From NCBI GenBank assembly GCA_963844565.1, contig CAWJON010000002.1, forward strand, positions 310,001 through 374,000: a stretch of DNA of 64,000 bases, written 5' to 3'. The notes beneath the pieces were generated by a model. It saw only the letters and a program-made list of their open reading frames with translations. It did not search any database and was not told where the DNA came from. Positions 35,562 through 44,194 of this stretch are shown piece by piece; the stretch's first letter is position 1, and every line of letters starts with the position of its first letter. This stretch comes from JAFEDN01 sp963844565 (lineage in GTDB: Bacteria; Pseudomonadota; Gammaproteobacteria; Coxiellales; Coxiellaceae). Position numbers and translations under genes: made by a program.

Positions 35562-36772
35562 ATTGGTTTCCTGCTATTTATATCGTTAGTGGCAGTCTCT
35601 CCAACGATCAGGAAGGCCCATTGAGCAATTATCGGGCCTATAATGCTCATTAATGCCAATGCTCCCAAGATAATAGTGATTAGCTTGGATCCTAGTTCTG
35701 GATCTAAATTAATAAGCATAAACGACATTCCCAAGGCTACTCCCGACATGGGCATTAAGGCCAAACCTGTAGCCCACGTTTGTGGTGGGGTTAGTCGGCT
35801 GGATTTGGAAAATAAAAAAACTCCAATGAATTTGCCAATAAATCGAAAGACGATAAAAGCGAGAACAGCCAACGTTTCTTGCCATATACCGCGAGGTTGT
35901 AAATAAATGCCAACTAATACGAATAAAATAATTAAAAAAAATCGAGCCAAAACTCCAAAATCAATCGTCGTTAAACGATGACGCCAATCAAAATTACGGG
36001 CAGCTACTCCAAAAATAAAAAGCGTTAACATAGTAGAAAGATGAAACATGCGTGCCAAACCGATAGTTAGAATTATTATCCCAACTAATAAAATAAATTG
36101 TTGTTCAGACGTTTTTCCGACTAGCCGCGCCATAAGCTGGGTAATTGTAAACATAATACAAGCTAGAATAATGGCTCCTAAAAGTGTATAGCTAATGTTA
36201 AGTAAGATTGGTAAGAAAGGAATTGCTTTGAATTGGGCGAAAGGATACAAGATGGTAAAAATAACTAGCCCAAAAAAATTATTTAAACTAGTCAAAATCA
36301 TCGCTCGGCGGGTAACGGGGCCGTGTGCGCCGAGATCATGAGTGACCATAATCAAGACGGCGGGGGAGGTCACAATGGCGATAGTCGCCACTAGCGCAGA
36401 GGAAAGCCAGGGTAAACCTAGTATGAAAAAAGTGATAAACAAAAGAAAAAAGCTGATGCCGGATTCTGCTAAAGACATTTTTAGTAAATAACGATCGTGT
36501 TTTAGCCAGGAGAAATCCAGATTGCGCCCGATTTCAAATAAAATTAAACCCAGGGCAATATCAATAAAAAGTTGACTTTGTGCTAAAATCGAAGGGTTAA
36601 CCAGGTTAAAGGCTCCTGGTCCAATGAGAAAACCTAGGGCGATATAACCAAAAATTCTGGGTAAAAATCGAATTTTTTTAACCAATTCCCCGCCCAGCAG
36701 GCCCAATAATAAAATTAGACCGAATAAGGTGGTTGAACCGACATGTAATGGACTTTGAAAAAAATTATACAT
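35558..36772 (-). CDS. Cation/proton antiporter (CPA2 type)
   Basis: A 404-aa integral membrane protein with about 12 helices from residue 16 on. GYIALGFLIGPGAFN near 42 and the GLILFEIGRNLD helix are typical of KefB/Na+/H+ exchanger-type antiporters. There is no C-terminal nucleotide-binding RCK domain, so it is a bare transporter unit. It exchanges Na+ or K+ for H+ across the inner membrane. It precedes and is coupled to the YbdK-like ligase. The ribosome binding site is weak. Confidence 0.8.
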   Translation of the reverse strand: MYNFFQSPLHVGSTTLFGLILLLGLLGGELVKKIRFLPRIFGYIALGFLIGPGAFNLVNPSILAQSQLFIDIALGLILFEIGRNLDFSWLKHDRYLLKMSLAESGISFFLLFITFFILGLPWLSSALVATIAIVTSPAVLIMVTHDLGAHGPVTRRAMILTSLNNFFGLVIFTILYPFAQFKAIPFLPILLNISYTLLGAIILACIMFTITQLMARLVGKTSEQQFILLVGIIILTIGLARMFHLSTMLTLFIFGVAARNFDWRHRLTTIDFGVLARFFLIILFVLVGIYLQPRGIWQETLAVLAFIVFRFIGKFIGVFLFSKSSRLTPPQTWATGLALMPMSGVALGMSFMLINLDPELGSKLITIILGALALMSIIGPIIAQWAFLIVGETATNDINSRKPI

Positions 36773-36808
36773 AAACTTATTTTTATAAAATTGTAACGTC
36801 CGGTCAAG

Positions 36809-37939
36809 TTAGTTGAGCTTTAATTTTTTAACAAATATCACGCCTTTGGGAAAACTAGCTGTATCTAATCGGGTAATAGAAGGGGGATTGCCTAGTAAAA
36901 ATCCCAATGGTTTTAAACAATTCACGTTATCCGCGATGATTTTTATCATGGCTAATATGGGTAATGATAAAATAATTCCAACTAGGCCAAAAAATATTCC
37001 CGCAAAGAACAGAGCAATTAGTGCGGCAAAAGAATTGATTTTAATATGTGAGCCAATAATCTTCGGAGTGATAAAATTACCTTCAAGAAATTGCACAAAT
37101 CCGAATATTCCGACCACGCCAAGAGGGTACCAGATTGAGTCGGTAGTGGCGAGAGCGAATAAAAATGGCAGTAAAGCGCCAATGCTGATACCAACATAAG
37201 GGATAATAGTTAAAGTCCCGGCCAGGACACCAAAAAAAACGGCGTGTTTTATTCCCAATATTAACAGACCCATAGTATTTAAAAATGCAGTGATGAGAAT
37301 TACAAATGATATCCCTAAAAAATATTTTCCTACCATTTTTTGAACAGATTTGATAATAATACTGATTTTTTCGTGATGAGAGGAATCAAAATATTTAAAT
37401 AAAAAAGAAACCAGGAAGCAGCGGTAGTAGAGGAAAAAAAATAAGGAGATAAAAAAGAAAACAAATTCCGTGAATACCACCGCTGTACTTGAAAAGGTAT
37501 TTTGTACGAAGTTAGCCCCACTTTTTAATACCGTGGTAGAAAAATTTTTCAGATAATTAATTTGTTCATTGCGGGCTAGATCAAAGTGGCCTGAGGTCCA
37601 TTGTTGAATTTTATTGATAAGAGTATACATGCTATTCATTAATATGTCTTTATCCAACAACACATTTTTAATTTGAAAAAATACACAAAAGATTAGCGCA
37701 AAAATTATGACAATCATGAGAGTGACTGAAATTCCAGCGCCGAGTGAGCGGGGAATTTTAAATTTTTCCATAAAGTCACAAAATGGTTTTAACATGAAAG
37801 CAACAACGAAAGCCCCCAGCAAGGGTATTATGAAAGATTGAATAAGTACTAGAATATATAGCGTAAGTGCGACGCTGGCGAGTATAAAGAAATATTTGAT
37901 ATAATTCGGTATGTTATGAGATATCAGTTTTTCTTTCAT
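36809..37939 (-). CDS. AI-2E family transporter (PerM-like)
   Basis: A 376-aa membrane protein starting MKEKLISHNIP, with AAGGA 9 bases before the ATG; the longer frame to 38032 lacks one. About eight helices are arranged in the PerM/UPF0118 pattern: a pair at the start (VLIQSFIIPLLGAFVVAFML), a central soluble segment (about 85-150), then GTLTIIPYVGISIGALLP and GNFITPKIIG. Homologues export AI-2 or exchange Na+/H+; the substrate here is unknown. It lies 37 bases upstream of the antiporter gene on the same strand. Confidence 0.85.
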   Translation of the reverse strand: MKEKLISHNIPNYIKYFFILASVALTLYILVLIQSFIIPLLGAFVVAFMLKPFCDFMEKFKIPRSLGAGISVTLMIVIIFALIFCVFFQIKNVLLDKDILMNSMYTLINKIQQWTSGHFDLARNEQINYLKNFSTTVLKSGANFVQNTFSSTAVVFTEFVFFFISLFFFLYYRCFLVSFLFKYFDSSHHEKISIIIKSVQKMVGKYFLGISFVILITAFLNTMGLLILGIKHAVFFGVLAGTLTIIPYVGISIGALLPFLFALATTDSIWYPLGVVGIFGFVQFLEGNFITPKIIGSHIKINSFAALIALFFAGIFFGLVGIILSLPILAMIKIIADNVNCLKPLGFLLGNPPSITRLDTASFPKGVIFVKKLKLN

Positions 37940-38091
37940 TTTATCATCCTTACAGGCGTTAGCTGTTAAAATGAACCAATATTTAATGGCTGTCAAGTTA
38001 GGCTTTTGAGACTTTTTAATAAATCTGGACAAAATTTGAGGTTTTTCGCCATTTGGAGTAAAATAAAGTCTACTTGATGTGATAGAGGGTA

Positions 38092-39042
38092 ATGTCGATG
38101 AGTAAACTCATTCAAATGTATGACGCAAAAGAAATGCAAATCCGGTTAAATGAATTTATCGATAATATTTTTAATTCTGTGACTATGCCATCAGTAAAAG
38201 ATGACAAATCCCCCGCTATTAGCCAAGGTGAATATAAAAAATTTGAACAACTTTATGACAATTCGCGCTATATTTCATGGAAAAGTGAAAATATTCTAAA
38301 CGCTGGGCCACGGATACAAATAGTGGATTTGTGGTTAAAGATAGCGGGATATTATAATGAAATGGCCACAATCAGCCTCACCGAACATACCAAGAAAGAG
38401 CAGGTTTCCGAAGCCACCAGACCCTACTATATACATGCGGTGTTAGCATGGGAGAGTGCTGAATTGATACTGAATGGTGTAACTGAATTTTATGAAAATC
38501 AAGAAAAGGCAATAAAGAGTCTGGAAATTCAGGTGTCCGACTTTAGGATAGGCCTTGAAAAACTGAATAAGCTGATTTTTGCAAGCAAAAACGAGGAACA
38601 AAGTGCTGAGTTGGTCGCTCCATTATCTCGTCCTGGTTCTAATTCCTCATCGACATCTTCTTCAAGTTCATCAACGACTTCATCTGTATCTAATGATGAG
38701 TTTGCGCAATTTCTAAATGAAGAAATAAATAAAGATGATCTTTTCCCTACAAAAAATCAGACATCCACCCTTGAACTGAAGAATGCTGAAGATACTGAAA
38801 ATATCGAGAATGAAGAAGATGATGATGGATTTGGATATGAGCCTCCATCTGAACCTAGAAAGGTTATTGAAGCTCAGGCATTCAAAAGAATTTATAGTAA
38901 AGACGATTTAGACGTGAAGCCTAAAAGGCCAGCACCCGACTTTCACCGAAGATATAGCTTTAGTTTTTCAGGAAACAATAATCACGAGTTGGTTACGCCT
39001 CCTATTGATTTACAGTCTACAGCTTTTAAGCGCCTGACCTGA
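38092..39042 (+). CDS. Unknown protein with poly-Ser linker
   Basis: A 316-aa protein with GAGGG before the ATG. Residues 1-165 are helical and acidic/basic mixed (LIQMYDAKEMQIRLNEFID). A run of Ser/Thr (about 182-202) is followed by a very acidic, probably disordered tail (NIENEEDDDGFG). No domain is recognised. The Ser run resembles that at the C-terminus of the protein at 19139. Such architecture is common in Legionellales effectors; this is an inference. Confidence 0.6.
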   Translation: MSMSKLIQMYDAKEMQIRLNEFIDNIFNSVTMPSVKDDKSPAISQGEYKKFEQLYDNSRYISWKSENILNAGPRIQIVDLWLKIAGYYNEMATISLTEHTKKEQVSEATRPYYIHAVLAWESAELILNGVTEFYENQEKAIKSLEIQVSDFRIGLEKLNKLIFASKNEEQSAELVAPLSRPGSNSSSTSSSSSSTTSSVSNDEFAQFLNEEINKDDLFPTKNQTSTLELKNAEDTENIENEEDDDGFGYEPPSEPRKVIEAQAFKRIYSKDDLDVKPKRPAPDFHRRYSFSFSGNNNHELVTPPIDLQSTAFKRLT

Positions 39043-39068
39043 ATAGGAATGTTTCTAGACGGAGCAGT

Positions 39069-39647
39069 ATGAATTCTAAAGTTGATGTATTTTTAAATAA
39101 AGCCAAAAAATGGCAGGAAGAATTAAAAAAATTGAGGATGATTATCCTTGACTGTCAACTGACCGAAGAATTGAAATGGGGTGTCCCTTGTTACACGTTT
39201 CAAAAACATAATATAGTTTTGATACATGCATTTAAAGAATACTGTGCGCTCTTTTTTTTCAAAGGCGCCTTATTAAAAGATGTCAAAAATATTTTGATCC
39301 AACCAACAAAGAACACACAGGCCACGCGCCAGATTCGATTCACTCATGTTCAAGAAATAATTAAGATGGAAACTACCCTGAAAGCCTATATTGATGAAGC
39401 CATTAATGTGGAAAAAGCCGGTTTAAAAGTGAATTTTAAAAAGACTGCAGAATTTATCATTCCGGAAGAATTTCAAAACCAATTAAATGAAATCCCTGCC
39501 TTGAAAACTGCTTTTGATGCATTAACGCCAGGGCGGCAAAGGGCATACATTCTCTATTTTTCTTCAGCCCAACAATCCAAAACTCGTAAATCCAGAGTAG
39601 AGAAATGGATGCAACAAATTCTCAAAGGAAAGGGATTGGATGATTAG
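39069..39647 (+). CDS. YdeI-like (DUF1801/OmdA) protein
   Basis: A 192-aa protein with ACGGAG before the ATG. The N-terminal half (to about 115) is the DUF1801 fold (EELKWGVPCYTFQKHNIVLIHAFKEYCALFFF). The C-terminal part carries the YdeI/OmdA block (IPALKTAFDALTPGRQRAYILYFSSAQQ and KTRKSRVEKW, read in pieces). Both parts are full length. YdeI-like proteins have been linked to stress and antimicrobial peptide tolerance. It converges on the next gene with a 4-base overlap. Confidence 0.82.
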   Translation: MNSKVDVFLNKAKKWQEELKKLRMIILDCQLTEELKWGVPCYTFQKHNIVLIHAFKEYCALFFFKGALLKDVKNILIQPTKNTQATRQIRFTHVQEIIKMETTLKAYIDEAINVEKAGLKVNFKKTAEFIIPEEFQNQLNEIPALKTAFDALTPGRQRAYILYFSSAQQSKTRKSRVEKWMQQILKGKGLDD

Positions 39648-41194
39648 CTTTTTAACGTAAAATCTACACGTGAATCTGAAGAAGACTGAGAACTTGCTTT
39701 GGAATCAGGAGTCGTTCTTGTGGAACATATTCTATGAGGGTTTTCAGCAGTTGATGTTATTGTTGGTACCTGTTTTTTCAAACTCTTTAAGTCATCCACA
39801 CTAATTCCCCAATGATTCATAATGCCAAACATCGGCAAGCGAGCTCGAAATAAAACTATGATTACTCCAAGATGTCTGCAATATGCAGCAAGGGAGTGTT
39901 CCTCTTTATCAACAAAATTTTTTCCTCGTGCGACTTTTTTTATGTCCTCTTCTTCAATTTCAGTGAACCTTATTTCAACTGGCTCCCATCTCTTTAAGAT
40001 ATCAATTGTATTGCGATGGGCAACGAGAGTAGTGTTTTTTGTGGCTGTTTTTTCTTCCTGATAATAAATAGGTCCTGTTAATCTTTTGTTTACGCATAGC
40101 TTAGTTAAAGCCTGTTTTAAGTCATTTTTGCCGGCGCGGTGCATAATGACTTTTGCTAAGTCTGGCCCTATAGTAAAGGTGTGGTCTTTTTCAAATTCCT
40201 TTAATTCTTCTACAGTTTTATCGTAAAGGGATCTTGGTATTAAAAAGGAATATTCTTTTGTTGAATATATTGTAGGAGAAGGATCCCTATATTCTCCAAG
40301 AAATTGGTTTACAAAAAAAGATACGCAGTCTAAATTGGCTGATGCAAATGCACCACCTGCTATAGCTTCAAATTTTTTAGCTTTAGATCTAGGAACCAGT
40401 AATCGCATTTGGATTGTGGTAATCTTTTGTTGAGATTTAGGATCTTTACAGACTATTGTAACTTCAGAAGTACTTTGCAGCATTTTATATTGACACTCAG
40501 CACCCAAAAATTCAGTTAGAATTTCCTGAGTAGTGCTGAGGTTGGGAAGTTCCTCCTGGTCTCTTATGAATTTTATCACTCCCAAACTGATTGAAGTGAT
40601 ACATTCCTTTAACTTACGTGCGAACTTCTTATTAATAATAAGACGAACATTTTCTTCATTAACAATAAATCCATAATTTTTTACTTTAATCTGTGTAAAT
40701 TTTAAGAGCTCAGCAATCATAGAGCCGGGCGTAGACTCCTCATCAGAAGTGAAAGTCATGAGAAGTTTCATTGGTATAATGATAGTCTGATCGATGAACA
40801 ATTTATTCAATAATTTAACCTGATCTTCGTTAAGACCATTAATATAGAATCTTTGATCCAAGCCTTCAATAACATGTTTTTGCTCAAATCTATGGTTTTT
40901 GGTATCCGAAATACTGTGAGTGGAAATATTAACCTCCTCTTTTTCTTCCTTCAATTTTGGGGGTGAAATTTCTAACAGTTCAATTATTTCTGGGTCTTGA
41001 GGAGAGCGGTTAATCTCAACTTTTTTCTCAGATACAGATACCTTAATTTTAGAGTTTGAAAACATACGTTGTAGAGACGTTTCAATGACTGAAGCGGGGG
41101 TACCAGTTTCTTTTGTCTCTTTTTCTTGGGAGCACAGAATGGCGAAAGCAAGCTCTGGATTGGCGTAAAAATTTTTATTTGTTCTTCTTCTCAT
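39644..41194 (-). CDS. Large protein of unknown function
   Basis: A 516-aa soluble protein; GAGGAAC precedes the ATG. No membrane segment or known motif is visible. It has an acidic/basic N-terminus (1-100) and several alpha/beta stretches repeating a pattern of about 110-120 residues (compare INGLNEDQVKLLNKLFIDQ near 115 with IPRSLYDKTVEELKEFE near 325), so it may consist of degenerate repeats. It is the last gene of a three-gene minus operon with the amine oxidase, 18 bases after it. Confidence 0.6.
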   Translation of the reverse strand: MRRRTNKNFYANPELAFAILCSQEKETKETGTPASVIETSLQRMFSNSKIKVSVSEKKVEINRSPQDPEIIELLEISPPKLKEEKEEVNISTHSISDTKNHRFEQKHVIEGLDQRFYINGLNEDQVKLLNKLFIDQTIIIPMKLLMTFTSDEESTPGSMIAELLKFTQIKVKNYGFIVNEENVRLIINKKFARKLKECITSISLGVIKFIRDQEELPNLSTTQEILTEFLGAECQYKMLQSTSEVTIVCKDPKSQQKITTIQMRLLVPRSKAKKFEAIAGGAFASANLDCVSFFVNQFLGEYRDPSPTIYSTKEYSFLIPRSLYDKTVEELKEFEKDHTFTIGPDLAKVIMHRAGKNDLKQALTKLCVNKRLTGPIYYQEEKTATKNTTLVAHRNTIDILKRWEPVEIRFTEIEEEDIKKVARGKNFVDKEEHSLAAYCRHLGVIIVLFRARLPMFGIMNHWGISVDDLKSLKKQVPTITSTAENPHRICSTRTTPDSKASSQSSSDSRVDFTLKS

Positions 41195-41212
41195 ATAAAT
41201 GTTCCTCTGTTT

Positions 41213-42886
41213 TCAAGTCCTAAAATTAATTGTGGAAGAGGTTGTGTCTGTAACCTCTGGGAGATTGTGAATAGACGATATACCAAAAAATGAATTTGAT
41301 ACAAATATCGACGACGTTTCGGCCGAAAATCTGTGAGAACTACCAACATAATTGATTAGTGTAGAATAGAAATTTGAAACGGTTTTTAAAACCCAAGACA
41401 GTGGCCAAGGTGTGGGTATGCCGGTGAAAACAATTTTAGTGAGCAATGGCATGTCTAATCTATCCATTTCTCCAGCGGCCTCTTCGCCACTGATATAAGC
41501 GCCATGCACCGTGCCAAAGTTATCATAATCAGCTTGGCGAGATACAGCTTCTCCTGCCATCACCAAGCCTTGGTAAGGTCCGAATGGTCCTGCAATTAGT
41601 TTATGATCACCCGGTTTAGATTTAGGGCCAGGGCTGGAGTATGAACCCCAAAAAGAGGGTTTTGATCCCCAACCTGAAAACTCAGCCCTTAGAAAGGAAT
41701 TTTTTGGAGCATCCCCATACGCATCTTCCAAGACGCTTAATAACTCATTAATAATCTCGTCTTTAGGGAGCGTATTAAAACGTTTGGACTGATCGCCCTG
41801 GGGTAAAAGTATTAATAAAGGTTGGTGATGACGACCATCCCTGACTGGAAATTTAGCATAACTCATAAATTCATATTTAACTTTACCTTTCCAGAATATT
41901 AATGTTTCAAAATCACTAAGCCAAAAAACCCACTTAAAACTGAGGATAACTTTTTCCAGATGGCCACGGTTAAAATTATCAATTGCCTGTAGTGTGGGTG
42001 AGGGTAAAGATGGATTAAAAGAAATTACTTTGTTTTTGAGCACTCCTATAGGTACTGTAACGCATACTCGGCGGGCATAATATATTTTTTCTTCTCCATT
42101 TTCTAATTGAGCAGTAACACTGACAATTTTTTGGGAATAATCAATCGATGTAACTTTTTCTCTCAGCTTAATATTCGCTCCTTTTTTAAGTTCATCAATG
42201 ACCACCGAATAATAACTTTTCGGATACCAGATATAATCTGATTTCATGGTTGTTTCTTCCGTAGCTACAAAATTTTTACTGCCAGTGATTTTGCGAAGCT
42301 CAACTCCATTATCTGAGCAGACAATTAATTCCATCCCAAAGTTCAACCATTTTTTTTGCTCATCGGAATAATCGTGTTTTTTCGAGAAAATCTCAATAAC
42401 TTGCTGTTGAGAAAGCTCCTCCTTACTAAATTTTTTTTCATTCTCATCCAGAAAGTCAGAAAAAGATTGTACTAACTTCTCAATTTCATCGATTTTTTCG
42501 GAAGCTACTCTTTTGCCTTCCAGATAAATCACCGATGAATCCATTTTAGCCAGGGGTCTTGGTAATGAGTAGTCAGTTTTTTGCAGTAGATCAACAGAGT
42601 AAGGAGATTTTGGATCTTTTAATTTTTTAAAGATTGGATTGTTTTCCGGATCATGTAACCAAGAGCCGCCTAGATCTATCTCAACTGTGTCCTTAGTTTC
42701 ATCGTTTTCCTCATTAATGAGGGGAAACTCTACAGAGAAAAGTCTTCCTCCGACGCGATTTTCCGACTCTAAAGTGAGAACATTCCACCCATTTTTTACT
42801 AATTTTCTAGTACATTTTAATCCAGATATTCCAGTCCCAACCACAATAGCGTCATAAACAGAGATTTTACTTGAATATTTTTTCAT
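41213..42886 (-). CDS. Flavin-dependent amine oxidase
   Basis: A 557-aa flavoprotein starting MKKYSSKISVYD with GGAGAG before the ATG. The dinucleotide motif VGTGISGLKC and the block SENRVGGRLFSV are classic for the monoamine/polyamine oxidase family (Amino_oxidase). DLGGSWLHDP and GNLG-type late blocks (VMAGEAVSRQADYDNFGTVHGAYISGEEAA, near 470-500, read in pieces) complete the FAD site. It oxidises a primary or secondary amine, releasing H2O2. A C-terminal tail (500-557) has a hydrophobic stretch that may anchor it. Amine substrate unknown. Both neighbouring operon genes are unrecognised. Confidence 0.82.
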   Translation of the reverse strand: MKKYSSKISVYDAIVVGTGISGLKCTRKLVKNGWNVLTLESENRVGGRLFSVEFPLINEENDETKDTVEIDLGGSWLHDPENNPIFKKLKDPKSPYSVDLLQKTDYSLPRPLAKMDSSVIYLEGKRVASEKIDEIEKLVQSFSDFLDENEKKFSKEELSQQQVIEIFSKKHDYSDEQKKWLNFGMELIVCSDNGVELRKITGSKNFVATEETTMKSDYIWYPKSYYSVVIDELKKGANIKLREKVTSIDYSQKIVSVTAQLENGEEKIYYARRVCVTVPIGVLKNKVISFNPSLPSPTLQAIDNFNRGHLEKVILSFKWVFWLSDFETLIFWKGKVKYEFMSYAKFPVRDGRHHQPLLILLPQGDQSKRFNTLPKDEIINELLSVLEDAYGDAPKNSFLRAEFSGWGSKPSFWGSYSSPGPKSKPGDHKLIAGPFGPYQGLVMAGEAVSRQADYDNFGTVHGAYISGEEAAGEMDRLDMPLLTKIVFTGIPTPWPLSWVLKTVSNFYSTLINYVGSSHRFSAETSSIFVSNSFFGISSIHNLPEVTDTTSSTINFRT

Positions 42887-42903
42887 GTACTCTCCGTTGT
42901 AAA

Positions 42904-44055
42904 TTACTTGTTTCGTAGCGTAGTAGCTAAATACTCTTGATAACATTGGCGAATCATTGAATTGCCTGGGTCTGTAAGCGCTTCGCTGTACTGCCTGGTT
43001 ATTGCTTTTAATTCAGATAAACTGAGGCGCCCTCGATGGTTATTATAAATAATTGCTAAAGCAGTTAATTGAAGGGCATGTCCTAAAGCATCGTAGTAAT
43101 CGAGAAAAGCACAATCGGTTTCCGCAGCAGCTCCGATCATTCGTAAAGATGGAATTTCTTTTTCTAAATAAAAAGTTAACCATTGATAAATAGTGTAGGG
43201 TGCATTACTCACGATAATCGTCGTCAACGGCAAATTTTCATTTTGGTATAACTTAAGGTCTGCAGCAACATTATCTGTCCGCGCTCGCAGACCGGAAGTT
43301 GGAGATGGAGTCCCTGTGAAGGTGATTTTTTTTGGCAAAATGTTAGGAAATTTTTCTTGATACCGTTCAACAACAAATTTAACCATTTCAGTCTCGTTTT
43401 TCAATGTTTTTATTTGTGTAATATATTTAGGGTATTTCCTCATTAAAAATCCCCAATCTTTATAATTTTTTGACAGGGGTCGATCTCCGTCCGCTATGAT
43501 AAGCGATATCTCATTATCAGGATGAGACTGAATATGTTCAATCACACTATCCATTCGCCGACAAAAGCGAAAAGCAAAAGCGCCGAGTACAATCAGCCGG
43601 ATAGGTAAGGTGGTAAAACAGTCTATTTTTTTGGTTAATCCGAGTGCCTCTAAGGAGTCTAATGCTATGGCTTTATTTCTTCCTTGAAAATAAGCGGGAT
43701 CAGTAACTTCACCGCGTTCTATTCTTCCTCCTTTGGGGAGCATGAGTAAATTTGCAATAATGCCATGGAATGTGAGTAATTGATGTTCTTGTCTGCTGAA
43801 TGTTATGGCTTTTTTTTCAGAAATTATATGAGTTAGGCGATGAATGTTATAATTTTTCGCTGCATTCTCGAGTGCTTTTTGTATGGTCGAGTCGCAATTA
43901 ATAATTTGCAAGAGTTTTGCAATCTCTTTTGCAGGATGTTTAGTTTCATTAAATGGATGATTTTCTATGTGCTTAATGTATGGAAAAAAGATATTATCTA
44001 ATATTGCAACTAAAAATAAATTATATCCAGAATGAATGATTACTTGTTTATGCAT
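42904..44055 (-). CDS. Unknown protein, possibly DUF218-like
   Basis: A 383-aa protein with AAGGAGAAA before the ATG. Residues 140-330 show alternating strands and helices with IRLIVLGAFAFRF, ISLIIADGDRPLS and TTIIVSNAPYTIYQ. This layout recalls the DUF218/YdcF fold, but I cannot confirm the signature. It is the first gene of the amine-oxidase operon, ending 17 bases before the oxidase start, and presumably serves the same pathway. Confidence 0.55.
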   Translation of the reverse strand: MHKQVIIHSGYNLFLVAILDNIFFPYIKHIENHPFNETKHPAKEIAKLLQIINCDSTIQKALENAAKNYNIHRLTHIISEKKAITFSRQEHQLLTFHGIIANLLMLPKGGRIERGEVTDPAYFQGRNKAIALDSLEALGLTKKIDCFTTLPIRLIVLGAFAFRFCRRMDSVIEHIQSHPDNEISLIIADGDRPLSKNYKDWGFLMRKYPKYITQIKTLKNETEMVKFVVERYQEKFPNILPKKITFTGTPSPTSGLRARTDNVAADLKLYQNENLPLTTIIVSNAPYTIYQWLTFYLEKEIPSLRMIGAAAETDCAFLDYYDALGHALQLTALAIIYNNHRGRLSLSELKAITRQYSEALTDPGNSMIRQCYQEYLATTLRNK

Positions 44056-44194
44056 CGCGATTTCTCCTTAGGTTAATTACAACCAAGCTGGCTTTTAGTA
44101 TAACTAATTGCCAATTATTCCTTGAAGAAGATCATTACTGTTATTATTACTAAATTATTAAAATTTTGTCAACCCCTAAAAAATTTTTTAGAAG

